From Altererythrobacter sp. C41 (GTDB lineage: Bacteria; Pseudomonadota; Alphaproteobacteria; Sphingomonadales; Sphingomonadaceae), in contig NZ_JAEVFE010000001.1 of assembly GCF_016803135.1 (NCBI RefSeq), positions 248,001-312,000 of the forward strand: DNA of 64,000 nucleotides. The letters are read 5' to 3'. Position 1 is the stretch's first letter. Each line of letters opens with the position of its first letter. A program made the translations under genes and the position numbers. Positions 26,159-35,286 of this stretch are shown piece by piece. The notes beneath the pieces were generated by a model. It was given only the letters and a program-made list of their open reading frames with translations. It had not been told where the DNA came from and did not search any database.

Positions 26159-29100
26159 ATGAGATCTTTTGCAATCAAAGGGCGTCTGTTCGCAGGCGCA
26201 GGAGTAGCGGCGCTGTCGTTCGCGGCATTCGCCTCGCCTGCCATGGCGCAGGATGAGCCCGATCCGACCCTTGTGCCGGATGACGCGTGCGCCGATCCCA
26301 ACGATCCGAACTGCGCGGCCTACGATCAGGATGACAACGTCATCGTGGTTACGGGCTCGATTCTCCGTCGTACCGATACCGAAGCGCCGTCGCCGGTCAC
26401 CGTGCTCAGTGCGGAAACCCTGGAAGAGCGCGGCATCAACACCGTGGCGGAGGCGGTGCAGCGCCTGTCGGCCAACGGTGCCGGTACGATTACCCAGGGC
26501 TGGAATACCGGTTTCAACTTCGCGTCGGGTGCGAACGCTCCGGCACTGCGCGGCCTCACGGTGCAGGCGACCCTGTCGATTTCCGACGGCCTGCGCATGG
26601 CACCCTACCCGCTTGCGGATGATGGTCAGCGCAACTTCGTCGACCTCAACACGATTCCCAACGCCGTCGTGGAGCGCATCGAGGTGCTGCGTGATGGCGC
26701 CTCGTCGACTTATGGCGCCGACGCGATCGCGGGCGTCATCAACGTCATCACCAAGAAGGAGATCCAGGGTCTCCACTTGGGCGGCTCGGTCGGCGTTTCG
26801 CAGCGCGGCGATGCCGGCGAGCAGCGCATCGACGCCACCTGGGGTTATGGCGATCTCGCCGAACAAGGCTTCAACTTCTACGTAAGCGGCGAATACCAGA
26901 AGCAGGATGCGCTCTGGGCCCGCGACCGCGGCTATCCCTTCAATACGCAGGATTGGACCGGGGTGTGCGGTGCCAGCGGCAGCTGTCTGCCGAACCTCAA
27001 CTGGAACGGCTACACTCCGGAAGACGGAAGCTTCAACGGCCTCATCAGCATTCCAGGCGTGACGCTCGTCCGTCCGGTCGACGATGCACCGCTGGACCCG
27101 GACGACGACGACGATAGCCCGCCGAACCCGATGACGGGCGCAGGCCGGTTCGAGTTCCTGAACCCGGCGGCCGGCTGCCTCAACTACAATATGCATCAGA
27201 ACACCGCCGGTTCGGGTACCGCCCCGCTGGCCGGCGTGTGCGAGGTCGATTTCCACGGCGACTACATCATGTTGCAGCCGGAAATCGAACGTAGGGGTCT
27301 GACGGCACGCTTCACTGCCAATGTTGGCGATCGTGCGCAGATCTATGCGATTGCCAACTATTACAACACCAAGACTCATGCGTCGTTCACGCCGCTGGGC
27401 TTCAACGGCACGCCGACTCCGCCGAACAACGGGGTGGCCGCCTACAACGTGATGCTGCCGGTATACGTCTGCAACACCGGCGTCGGCACGCCGACCGGCA
27501 CGGGCACCGGCTGCGACGCCACCAACGGCGTCCTCAACCCCTACAACCCCTATGCTGCCGACGGCCGCACAGCGCAGGCGTTCGTTCGCTCGACCCGTCC
27601 CCGCACCGTCGATACGAGTTCGCGCTCGCTGCGCGGCGTGCTTGGCATCGATGGCACCTTCGGCGACGACTGGCGCTATTCGGCCAGCTTCACCGGGTCC
27701 GAAGTGCGCCTGAAGCGTGGGCAGGACAATTACTATATCCCGCAGCGGATCATGGATGCCGTCGCGCGCGGCCAGATCAACTTCAACGATCTGGAAGCCA
27801 CGCCGGAGGATATCTGGGACTACATCGGCCCGCGTCAGGTCACGACGTCGGTGTCGGAACTGTGGCAGGTCCAGGGCACCCTCGCCAAGGATCTGTTCGA
27901 GCTTCCGGGCGGCCCGTTGCAGGCAGCGGTCGGCCTGTCCTACCGTGACGAGTCGATCGACGCGCCGAGCGGCAATCCGGGTACGCTGGGCAACCAGTAT
28001 GATCGCTATTACAGCATCAACTCGGTGGGTACCTCGGGCAGCCGTAACGTGAAGTCGGCGTTCTTCGAAGTGGGCGCGCCGATCGTCGAGCAGTTCGAGG
28101 TCAACGTCTCGGGCCGCTACGACGATTATTCGACGGGCCAGTCGAACTTCTCGCCGAAGGTTGGTGTCAAGTTCACTCCCATCCCGCAGCTCGCCCTGCG
28201 CGGCACCTTCTCGAAGGGTTTCCGCATTCCGAGCTTCAACGAGAGCTTCGGCCTCCCGACCACGGGCTATGTGACCCGTACGGTCAATTGCGAGACCTTC
28301 GCGGCTTTCTGTGCGGCGCATGGTGATAACGCTTACGCGACCGGCAACTACTCGCTGGGCCTTACGCAGGTTGGCAATCCGGAACTGGATCCCGAAAAGT
28401 CGACGGCGTTCACCGCCGGCGTCGTTTACGAGCCGATCCGCAACGTCAGCCTGACGGTCGATTTCTGGCACATCGAGGTCAAGGACCTGATCGTCGGCGT
28501 GACCGACACCAGCGCGGCTGAAGCTGCCTACTATGCCAACAACGGCGTGGTGGACATTCCGGGCATCACCGTGATCCCGGGGCAGCCCGACCCGGCGTTC
28601 CCGAACGCGCTGCCTCTGATCGGCTTCATCCAGTCGTCGTTCACCAACGAGAACCAGCAGACGGTTAGCGGCATCGATTTCGGTGCCCGTGCGAGCTTGC
28701 CCATCGGAGATGCGGTGACCTGGCGGACGGACTTCGATGCTTCGTACATGCTGAAGTACGAACTGAAGACCGACGACGGCGAAGTGCTGCGTTATGACGG
28801 CACGCTCAGCCCCTGCAACATCACGTCCTGCTCGGGTTCGCCCAAGTGGCGCGCGACGTGGCAGAACACGCTGGAGTTCGGCGATACTGCAGTCAGTCTG
28901 ACGGCCTACTACACCAAGGGCTACGATACGGCGTCGATCGACTTCGGCGGCATCAAGGGCGATTGCGCCTTCAACGCCGAGAACGGAACGTCGACGCACG
29001 CCTACATCGATGGCACTCCGGTCAATTGTAAGACCGAGGACATCTGGAATCTCGACCTGACGGTGTCGCAGAAGGTAGGCGACAGGTTCACGATCTACGC

Positions 29101-29239
29101 GAACGTGCTCAACCTGCTCGACACCGAGCCGCCGTTCGATCCGGACGCCGCTTATGCCCTGTTCGGCTTCAACCCGGCATGGGCTGGCCCGAATATCATG
29201 GGTCGCTACTTCCGCCTCGGCGCGAAGGTCGACTTCTAA
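26159..29239 (+). CDS. TonB-dependent outer-membrane receptor
   Basis: A 1026-aa active importer of the sphingomonad TonB-dependent receptor expansion. It has a signal peptide of about 30 residues (ASPAMAQ), a TonB box within DNVIVVTGS near residue 60, a plug domain (PSPVTVLSAETLEERG to YGADAIAGVINVITKK), and a 22-strand-type barrel with the TBDR pattern AFTAGVVYEP. It ends FRLGAKVDF with a terminal Phe. Paired cysteines recur in predicted external loops, and there is an acidic DPDDDDDS stretch near residue 318. The ligand cannot be told from sequence. GGGGGAG precedes the ATG, and a strong terminator follows. Confidence 0.95.
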   Translation: MRSFAIKGRLFAGAGVAALSFAAFASPAMAQDEPDPTLVPDDACADPNDPNCAAYDQDDNVIVVTGSILRRTDTEAPSPVTVLSAETLEERGINTVAEAVQRLSANGAGTITQGWNTGFNFASGANAPALRGLTVQATLSISDGLRMAPYPLADDGQRNFVDLNTIPNAVVERIEVLRDGASSTYGADAIAGVINVITKKEIQGLHLGGSVGVSQRGDAGEQRIDATWGYGDLAEQGFNFYVSGEYQKQDALWARDRGYPFNTQDWTGVCGASGSCLPNLNWNGYTPEDGSFNGLISIPGVTLVRPVDDAPLDPDDDDDSPPNPMTGAGRFEFLNPAAGCLNYNMHQNTAGSGTAPLAGVCEVDFHGDYIMLQPEIERRGLTARFTANVGDRAQIYAIANYYNTKTHASFTPLGFNGTPTPPNNGVAAYNVMLPVYVCNTGVGTPTGTGTGCDATNGVLNPYNPYAADGRTAQAFVRSTRPRTVDTSSRSLRGVLGIDGTFGDDWRYSASFTGSEVRLKRGQDNYYIPQRIMDAVARGQINFNDLEATPEDIWDYIGPRQVTTSVSELWQVQGTLAKDLFELPGGPLQAAVGLSYRDESIDAPSGNPGTLGNQYDRYYSINSVGTSGSRNVKSAFFEVGAPIVEQFEVNVSGRYDDYSTGQSNFSPKVGVKFTPIPQLALRGTFSKGFRIPSFNESFGLPTTGYVTRTVNCETFAAFCAAHGDNAYATGNYSLGLTQVGNPELDPEKSTAFTAGVVYEPIRNVSLTVDFWHIEVKDLIVGVTDTSAAEAAYYANNGVVDIPGITVIPGQPDPAFPNALPLIGFIQSSFTNENQQTVSGIDFGARASLPIGDAVTWRTDFDASYMLKYELKTDDGEVLRYDGTLSPCNITSCSGSPKWRATWQNTLEFGDTAVSLTAYYTKGYDTASIDFGGIKGDCAFNAENGTSTHAYIDGTPVNCKTEDIWNLDLTVSQKVGDRFTIYANVLNLLDTEPPFDPDAAYALFGFNPAWAGPNIMGRYFRLGAKVDF

Positions 29240-29261
29240 ACAAAGACGGTATAACGAGCTT

Positions 29262-29294
29262 GGGCGGCTTTCTTCGAAAGCCGCCCATTTTTTT
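29262..29294 (+). terminator. Rho-independent terminator after the TonB receptor gene
   Basis: GGGCGGCTTTC and GAAAGCCGCCC form a perfect 11-bp stem with a three-base loop, followed by ATTTTTTT. It starts 22 bases after the receptor stop codon. Confidence 0.93.
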
Positions 29295-29345
29295 CATCAT
29301 CTGCGCAGGAGAACTGCGCACGATACGGGTGAAGGAATAGTCCGC

Positions 29346-29606
29346 GTGATCAAGATCAGCCTCGCGGTGTTGCTGGTTGCAATTCCAGCTGCTGCTTTCG
29401 CCTTGGATTCCGACGAACCGCCGGCTGCCAAGCCGGACGAGGAAAAAGTAATCTGCAAGCGGGAAGTGGCGACCGGATCGATCATGTCGCGGCGCATCTG
29501 CCTCACCAAGGCGGAATGGAAGGCACTCGAGGAACAGGGCAAGGCCGACCTCGATCGCACCCGGGCCATGGAACGCTCGCGCTCGCTGGTAAATGAGAAC
29601 CTCTGA
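29346..29606 (+). CDS. Small exported protein with a conserved two-cysteine motif
   Basis: An 86-aa protein with a signal peptide (about 1-20, ending AAFALD). The mature part has VICKREVATGS and SRRICLTKAEWKALEEQ, so two cysteines 19 residues apart with basic flanks. This C-K-R-E...R-x-C-x-T/K-x-A-E-W pattern recurs in sphingomonad small proteins of unknown function, as far as I recall. Start is GTG 29346 with AAGGA about nine bases upstream. It is separated from the receptor gene by a terminator. Confidence 0.72.
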   Translation: MIKISLAVLLVAIPAAAFALDSDEPPAAKPDEEKVICKREVATGSIMSRRICLTKAEWKALEEQGKADLDRTRAMERSRSLVNENL

Positions 29607-29647
29607 CCGCTAGGCCGCCGCGGGCGACATCTTGCGCCTATTTCGTA

Positions 29648-29809
29648 TCACCCGGCATTAGCGTTCGCGTGCCGGCGATTAGCGGCGGTGCTGGCGTCGT
29701 GTTGTCGGCGCGTGCGCAGGAGGTGATCTTCGCGGACGCCGCCTCTTCGGTTCGCCTCGCAGCGGTCGCCTTCATGGTCTTGGGGGTCGTCGTCGATTTC
29801 GTATTCCAT
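29648..29809 (-). CDS. 53-aa hydrophilic protein of unknown function
   Basis: A very short gene supported mainly by a near-perfect ribosome-binding site (GAAGGAGAGG, about six bases before the ATG). The product begins acidic (MEYEIDDDPQDHEGD) and becomes rich in Arg, His and Asn. It has one cysteine and no membrane segment or signal. No family is recognised. It follows the 89-base gap upstream of which the sulfotransferase-like gene ends. Confidence 0.5.
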   Translation of the reverse strand: MEYEIDDDPQDHEGDRCEANRRGGVREDHLLRTRRQHDASTAANRRHANANAG

Positions 29810-29898
29810 CGTGCCTCTCCTTCGATGGAGAAACGCGTGGGACTTCGAGTGGTAACGACCTCGTCGGCGGAGCGCCCCGATTTTTCGCCGAACCGCTG

Positions 29899-30627
29899 TC
29901 AGACGGTTATCGCGTGGCGCCGGAGCGCCTCGTAGTCCGCGCGGCACGCGTCCGCCACTTCGCGATACACGTTGTCCAGCATTGGCGCGGGACCGGGCGG
30001 GCGGCCGAAGCCGGTGGAATCATTGACCCTGTCGTACCAGTGAGCGCCCCACACGCCGTCCGCCGGGTGCGGCCCCCTCTCCCACCGAAGCATCGCCGGA
30101 TCCCAGTCGATGCCCAGCGCACGGCATAGCTTCTCCAGCACGCCCGGCGGGTCGGCGAGGATGTCGTCCGAGTCCACCACCGGGGGGATGCCCCCTGTCC
30201 GCTCGGCTTCATATTCGAAATAGCGGCGCAGCTGTTCGAAGCCGAGCATCTCGGGTCGGCGCAGTTCGTTCTTCGCGCGGTAGCTTGCGACCACGCGTTC
30301 CGGCGCACGGATCAGGAAGGCATGCCGATGATCCGGCATGGCGGCGATCCCGACCGGGCCGACCATGTGGTGCGGCATGTGCTTCTGATACCAGATCGGG
30401 TCACCGCCGGGAGCATCGCCTGACTGGGCCGCCAGCACCGAGCGCCAATCGCAATCCATCGAAACGATCGTTTCCTCCGCCATGGGATGCGGCTCTCCCG
30501 TCGCCTTGAGGAACGCGCCGTAGAACGGCTCGTCCGAAACGGCGCAATCCGCCCGCGAGGAGAAGCTGCGCATCATCGCGGTCGAGATGTTGCGCGGGCC
30601 GGACCACATGGCGATGCGGATCGTCAT
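29899..30627 (-). CDS. Sulfotransferase-like P-loop protein coupled to an aminotransferase
   Basis: A 242-aa protein resembling the sulfotransferase fold. The N-terminal AMWSGPRNISTAMMRSF (P11, R12, S15, T16) matches the 5'-phosphosulfate loop, and FLIRAPERVVASYRAKNEL resembles the 3'-phosphate-binding segment. Many family members bind PAPS, but no substrate is known for this branch. Its ATG overlaps the stop of the class IV aminotransferase gene by ATGA, so the two proteins are made together. I recall plant proteins annotated branched-chain aminotransferase-like in which these two domains are fused. Confidence 0.8.
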   Translation of the reverse strand: MTIRIAMWSGPRNISTAMMRSFSSRADCAVSDEPFYGAFLKATGEPHPMAEETIVSMDCDWRSVLAAQSGDAPGGDPIWYQKHMPHHMVGPVGIAAMPDHRHAFLIRAPERVVASYRAKNELRRPEMLGFEQLRRYFEYEAERTGGIPPVVDSDDILADPPGVLEKLCRALGIDWDPAMLRWERGPHPADGVWGAHWYDRVNDSTGFGRPPGPAPMLDNVYREVADACRADYEALRRHAITV

Positions 30628-31550
30628 GGCCGCGCCCTCCCGGCGACATCCCGCGCAAGACGTTCCAGATAGAGCTGCTGGAGCCGCTCGACTATCGGGC
30701 CCCGCTCGGCACCGAGCACCCGCCCGTCGACCGAGCCGACCGGCGCCACGCCGGCGAAGGTGCCGGTGGTGAACGCCTCGTCCGCGCCGTAGACATGGGT
30801 CAGCGAGAAGTTGCGCTCGAACACCGGGATGCCGGCTTCCCGGGCTACTTCGATCACCAGGCCGCGGGTGATCCCGTCGAGGCAGTAGTCGCCCGTCGAC
30901 GTCCAGATCTCGCCGTCCCGAGCAATGAAGAAGTGCGTCGAATTGCAGGTCGCGACGAAGCCGTGAGGGTCGAGCATGAGCCCCTCGTCCGCCCCGGCCT
31001 GCGCGGCCTGGATGCAGGCGGTGATGCAGTTCAGCTTCGAATGCGAATTGAGCATCGGGTCCTGCACGTCGGGATAGCCGCGGCGCACGTGGACCGTGAA
31101 CAGCCGAAGCATCCGTGTCGCGGTTTCGGGCGCCGGCTCCTTCCATTCGGGAATGATGACGATGGTTGCCGGCGTCACCACCACGCGCGGGTCCTGATAG
31201 GGGGTGGAGCGCACGCCGCGCGTGACCATCAGGCGGATGTGCACGCCATCGTCCGTCATGCCGTTGGCATCGAGTACCGCGTAGAGCCGCCGCTCGAACT
31301 CCTCGCGGGTGACGTCGATGTCCATGTGGATCGCCTTGGCGCCGCGCCACAGGCGATCGAGGTGCCGGTCGAGAAAGGCCAGGCGGCCGCCATGAAGCCG
31401 GATCCCCTCCCACACGCCGTCGCCGAGCATGAAGCCGCTGTCGAACACGCTGACCCTGGCTTCGGCCCGCGGGAAATGCTCGCCGTTCACGTCGATCAGA
31501 ATGGTCTCGTTCCGCGTATCCGGAACGTAGTGGTGCGTGCCCTGCGTCAT
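30624..31550 (-). CDS. Class IV aminotransferase (branched-chain/D-amino acid type, divergent)
   Basis: A 308-aa fold-type IV PLP enzyme. The Schiff-base lysine is K172 in NSHSKLNC; VFDSGFMLGDGVWEGIR is the family N-terminal signature. The motif that normally reads V-x-E-G-S-x-x-N-x-F, whose Glu contacts the PLP ring nitrogen, reads FVATCNSTHFF here (T201, C202), so the Glu is gone. The reaction is therefore uncertain and need not be branched-chain transamination. It starts 4 bases after the CPA2 antiporter gene and is ATGA-coupled to the sulfotransferase-like gene. Confidence 0.85.
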   Translation of the reverse strand: MTQGTHHYVPDTRNETILIDVNGEHFPRAEARVSVFDSGFMLGDGVWEGIRLHGGRLAFLDRHLDRLWRGAKAIHMDIDVTREEFERRLYAVLDANGMTDDGVHIRLMVTRGVRSTPYQDPRVVVTPATIVIIPEWKEPAPETATRMLRLFTVHVRRGYPDVQDPMLNSHSKLNCITACIQAAQAGADEGLMLDPHGFVATCNSTHFFIARDGEIWTSTGDYCLDGITRGLVIEVAREAGIPVFERNFSLTHVYGADEAFTTGTFAGVAPVGSVDGRVLGAERGPIVERLQQLYLERLARDVAGRARP

Positions 31551-31554
31551 TCGC

Positions 31555-33417
31555 TCAGTGCCCTCTCTGGACGATGTCGTCCATCATCTCGCGCAGCTTG
31601 GGATCCCACTCGGCGCGCAGTTCCCTGATCTTCGCGAGCAGCGGCTCGTTCTCGTAGGCCGGAATGTCGAGCCGGTAGAGATCAGCCACCGCGCGCATCG
31701 AAGTGCGGTCCATTTCCTCGAATGCGTCCGCCATCGCGCGGGCGCCCTGCGGGTCGGCGCCCAGCGCCTCGTAGGCGGAGCGACCCATGCGGATCGCCGC
31801 GTCGTAAGTCTCGCGAATCACGTCGCGGCAACCCATCGCCCACAGGTGGTAGACGTGATCGCGATCGATCGCGCGGGCGACGACGTGGATCTGCGGGAAG
31901 TTCGTGATCGCGTACTGGACGAGCTTGTCGATCTGCTCCCGCTCGTCGAGCGCCACGATCAGCAGCTTCGCGCGCGCGATCCCGGCGGATGCCAGCAGGT
32001 CGGGCCGCGTCGCGTCGCCGAAATAGCTTTTCACCCCGAACTTCTTGAGATGCTCAAGGTGCGTCGAATCGTAGTCGATCACGGTCGCGCGGTAACCGGC
32101 AATATCGAGCATGCGGTCGACGATCCCGCCGACCCGACCGCGTCCCGCGATGATGATCGGGTTCTCCTCCTCGATCGGATCGGCCTCGCGCTCCTCGCCG
32201 CGGCAATAGGCGGCCTCGATCAGGCGGTCGTAGGCGATGAACAGCAACGGCGTGGCGAGCATGGTGAGGGCCACGATCAGCAGCAGCAGGTCGGCCGTTT
32301 CGCCATCCAGCACGAAATTGGCCACCGCGAAGCCGATCAACACGAAGGCGAACTCGCCCGCCTGGGCGAGGCTGAGGGAGAAGAGCCACGAGGCCTGGCG
32401 CCGGATCCCGGCGATGCGCGCGATCAGCGCAAGGACCGCGGCCTTCACCCCGATCACGACCGCCGCCCAGAAGAGCACCGTGCCCCAGTTCTCCATCGCC
32501 AGTGCGAAGTCGACTCCCGCGCCGACGGTAATGAAGAACAGGCCGAGCAGCAGGCCCTTGAAGGGTTCGATGTCGCTTTCGAGTTCGTGCCGGTATTCGC
32601 TGTTCGCAAGGACCACCCCGGCGAGGAATGTGCCGAGAGCCGGTGAGAGGCCGACGATCGTCATCAGCAGCGCGATGCCGATCACGAAGACGAGCGCCGT
32701 GGCGGTGAACAGCTCGCGCAAGTGCGCCGCAGCGATGAAGCGGAAGACCGGCCGGGTGAGATAGGTGCCGATGAACACGACCGCTCCGACCGCGGCCAGC
32801 GTCGTCAGGCCGGAGAGCCAGACCGGCATGCCCTCGGTCAGGTTGAAGCCGCTGCCGTGGCCGTGCGCAGCGCTCGCGACGGCAGAGCCTGCCGAGGCCA
32901 GCTCGGGCAAGGCGAGGAACGGCAGAATGGCGAGCATCGGGATGACCGCGACGTCCTGAAACAGCAGGACCGAGAAGCTTCCTTCCCCGCCCTCGCTTTT
33001 CAGCAGGCCTTTCTCGGTGAGAGTTTGCACCACGATCGCGGTGGAGGAGAGCGCGAGTATCATGCCGATCGCGAGCGCGGTGCGCCACGCCTCGCCCGCG
33101 AGCATCATCGCCGCTGCGAGCGCCAGGGTCGTCAGCAGCACCTGCCCGCCGCCCAGCCCGATCAGGCGCCGGCGCATTTCCCACAGCTTCTTCGGCTCGA
33201 GCTCCAGCCCGACGATGAACAGCATCATGACGACGCCGAATTCGGCAAAGGCCTGGAGCGCATCGACGTCGACCCGCAGAGCGCCGAGCAGTGGCGAGAT
33301 CGCCATTCCGGCGAGCAGATAACCGAGCACGGAGCCGAGCCCGAACCGGGTGGCAAGCGGCACGGCGACCACGCCCGCCATCATGATCACGAAGGCGAGG
33401 ATCAGGAACTCGGTCAT
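31555..33417 (-). CDS. CPA2-family monovalent cation/proton antiporter (KefB/KefC type)
   Basis: A 620-aa inner-membrane K+/H+ or Na+/H+ antiporter. The first 390 residues hold about 12 membrane helices, including LQAFAEFGVVMMLFIVGLEL and LFQDVAVIPMLAIL. A cytoplasmic TrkA-N (RCK_N) domain follows, with GRGRVGGIVDRML near 420 and LLIVALDEREQIDKLVQYA. A His-rich AHGHGSG loop lies near 185. A GGGAG site precedes the ATG. It is 56 bases downstream of lpdA and 4 bases before the aminotransferase gene. Confidence 0.92.
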   Translation of the reverse strand: MTEFLILAFVIMMAGVVAVPLATRFGLGSVLGYLLAGMAISPLLGALRVDVDALQAFAEFGVVMMLFIVGLELEPKKLWEMRRRLIGLGGGQVLLTTLALAAAMMLAGEAWRTALAIGMILALSSTAIVVQTLTEKGLLKSEGGEGSFSVLLFQDVAVIPMLAILPFLALPELASAGSAVASAAHGHGSGFNLTEGMPVWLSGLTTLAAVGAVVFIGTYLTRPVFRFIAAAHLRELFTATALVFVIGIALLMTIVGLSPALGTFLAGVVLANSEYRHELESDIEPFKGLLLGLFFITVGAGVDFALAMENWGTVLFWAAVVIGVKAAVLALIARIAGIRRQASWLFSLSLAQAGEFAFVLIGFAVANFVLDGETADLLLLIVALTMLATPLLFIAYDRLIEAAYCRGEEREADPIEEENPIIIAGRGRVGGIVDRMLDIAGYRATVIDYDSTHLEHLKKFGVKSYFGDATRPDLLASAGIARAKLLIVALDEREQIDKLVQYAITNFPQIHVVARAIDRDHVYHLWAMGCRDVIRETYDAAIRMGRSAYEALGADPQGARAMADAFEEMDRTSMRAVADLYRLDIPAYENEPLLAKIRELRAEWDPKLREMMDDIVQRGH

Positions 33418-33473
33418 CTCGTTCTCCCTCGCCGCGGTCCCCGTCGGGGCCGCTTAGTGCCCGCAGGCGCCGG

Positions 33474-34883
33474 TCAGATGTGTAGCGCGCGTCCGTAGGC
33501 GCCGAGCACGCTCTCGTGCATCATCTCCGAAAGAGTCGGATGCGGGAAGACCGTCTGCATCAACTCGGCTTCGGTGGTTTCCAGCGTCTTGCCGACGGCA
33601 TAGCCTTGAATCAGCTCGGTCACCTCGGCTCCGATCATGTGTGCGCCGAGCAGCTCGCCGGTCTTCGCGTCGAACACGGTCTTGATGAAGCCTTCGGCCT
33701 CGCCGAGCGCGATCGCCTTGCCGTTGCCGATGAAGGGGAAGTTGCCCACCTTCACCTCGTGGCCGGCTTCCTTCGCCCTCGCCTCGGTCATGCCGACGCT
33801 GGCGATCTGCGGATGGCAGTAGGTGCAGCCCGGGATATTGTTGCGGTCGAGCGGATGCGGGTGGACGTCCTTGTTGCCCAGCTCCCGCGCGATCGCCTCG
33901 GCCGCGGTGACGCCTTCGTGGCTGGCCTTGTGCGCCAGCCACGGACCGGGCGTGCAGTCGCCGATCGCCCACAGGCCCTTGCTCTTCGTGCGACCGTAGG
34001 GATCGATCTGGATGAAGCCGCGGTCCATCTCGGCGAGCTTCTCCAGGCCGACGTTCTCCGTATTGGGCTGAATCCCGATCGCAACGATCACGTGGCTGAA
34101 CTCGCTTTCGGAGACCTTGCCGTCTTTTGCCTTGATCTTCGCCTTCACCCCGCTCGGGCCGACTTTCAGGTCTTCCACGCCCGCCCCGGTCATGATCGTC
34201 ATGCCTTGCTTGGTGAGCGACTTCTCGAGGAAAGTGGAGACGTCCTTGTCCTCCACCGGCACGATCCGGTCGAGCATCTCAACGACCGTAACTTCGGCAC
34301 CCATATCGTTGTAGAAACTCGCGAATTCGATCCCGATCGCGCCGCTGCCGATGACCAGAAGTTTCTTCGGCATCTCGGGCGGGGTCATCGCGTGTCGGTA
34401 GGTCCACACGCGTTTCCCGTCGGCCTTCGCGAACGGCAGATCCCGCGCCCGCGCGCCGGTCGCGACGATCACGTGCTTCGCTTCCAGCTTCTCTTCACCT
34501 TTCTCGCCCTTGACGGTCATGGAGGTTGGGCCGGTCATGGTCCCCTCGCCCATATGAACGGCGATCTTGTTCTTCTTCATCAGGTGCGTGACGCCCTGGT
34601 TGAGCTGCTTGGCGACGCCCCGGCTGCGCTTCACCACCGCTTCGAGATCGGCCTCTATCTCCTTGGCTTTGAGACCGTAATCCTGCGCATGCTGCATGTA
34701 ATGGAAGATCTCGGCCGAGCGCAGCAGCGCCTTGGTCGGGATGCAGCCCCAGTTGAGGCAGATGCCGCCCAGGTTCTCGCGCTCGACGATCGCGGTCTTC
34801 AGCCCGAGCTGCGCGCAGCGGATCGCCGCCACATAACCGCCGGGGCCCGAACCGAGCACGATAACGTCGTATTTGTCAGCCAT
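33474..34883 (-). CDS. lpdA: Dihydrolipoyl dehydrogenase (E3)
   Basis: FAD enzyme that reoxidises the lipoyl arms of 2-oxoacid dehydrogenase E2 proteins, passing electrons to NAD+. FAD-binding GSGPGGYVAA is at 11-20; redox cysteines C42 and C47 lie in GGICLNWGCIPTK; the NAD-binding loop is VIGSGAIGIEFASFY; and the active-site His is in VFPHPTLSE. The 469-aa length is normal. Its start overlaps the thioesterase gene by 8 bases. It belongs to the pyruvate dehydrogenase region with the E2 gene; no E1 genes are in the window. Confidence 0.96.
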   Translation of the reverse strand: MADKYDVIVLGSGPGGYVAAIRCAQLGLKTAIVERENLGGICLNWGCIPTKALLRSAEIFHYMQHAQDYGLKAKEIEADLEAVVKRSRGVAKQLNQGVTHLMKKNKIAVHMGEGTMTGPTSMTVKGEKGEEKLEAKHVIVATGARARDLPFAKADGKRVWTYRHAMTPPEMPKKLLVIGSGAIGIEFASFYNDMGAEVTVVEMLDRIVPVEDKDVSTFLEKSLTKQGMTIMTGAGVEDLKVGPSGVKAKIKAKDGKVSESEFSHVIVAIGIQPNTENVGLEKLAEMDRGFIQIDPYGRTKSKGLWAIGDCTPGPWLAHKASHEGVTAAEAIARELGNKDVHPHPLDRNNIPGCTYCHPQIASVGMTEARAKEAGHEVKVGNFPFIGNGKAIALGEAEGFIKTVFDAKTGELLGAHMIGAEVTELIQGYAVGKTLETTEAELMQTVFPHPTLSEMMHESVLGAYGRALHI

Positions 34884-35283
34884 TACTCATTTCCTTGGGG
34901 AGTGATGTCGCCGCCTCGCCGACCGCCCGTGGACGATCGCTCTCATCGAGCAGCACGAATTTGAAGGTTCCGGCCGCGACCTTCACGGTCGTCTCGCCAT
35001 TGCGTTCGCGGGCGATCGCGTCGGCGGTGATGGTCAGCGACGTGCGGCCGGTCGCGGCGATATCGCAGTAGACCGAGAGTTCGTCGCCGACCGCCATCGC
35101 GCCCGGAAACGCGAAATCGGAGGCGGAGACGACGACCGCCTTGCCCTGTCCTACCCGGCTCGCGAGCGCTCCGGCGGCGAGCGCCATCTGACTCATCAGC
35201 CATCCTCCGAACACGCCGCCATAAGGGTTGGTATCCGCCGGCATGGCGGTGACGCGGATCATCGGCTCGGTGCGGTGGTCCAT
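34876..35283 (-). CDS. Hotdog-fold acyl-CoA thioesterase (YciA-like)
   Basis: A 135-aa single hotdog domain. MPADTNPYGGVFGGWLMSQM matches the YciA/ACOT signature N-x-x-G-x-x-F-G-G, and SASDFAFPGAMAVGDEL follows. It should hydrolyse short or medium acyl-CoA. It lies between pyruvate dehydrogenase E2 and E3 genes and overlaps lpdA, suggesting a link to acetyl-CoA or propionyl-CoA control; that is inference. Confidence 0.85.
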   Translation of the reverse strand: MDHRTEPMIRVTAMPADTNPYGGVFGGWLMSQMALAAGALASRVGQGKAVVVSASDFAFPGAMAVGDELSVYCDIAATGRTSLTITADAIARERNGETTVKVAAGTFKFVLLDESDRPRAVGEAATSLPKEMSNG

Positions 35284-35286
35284 TCG

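Noticed and set aside
25898-28999. A 1033-codon open frame antisense to the TonB receptor gene
   Set aside because: Composition is Arg/Val/Ile/Asp-rich in the way typical of the mirror frame of a GC-rich gene; no motifs, and it also runs through the leader and tRNA edge.
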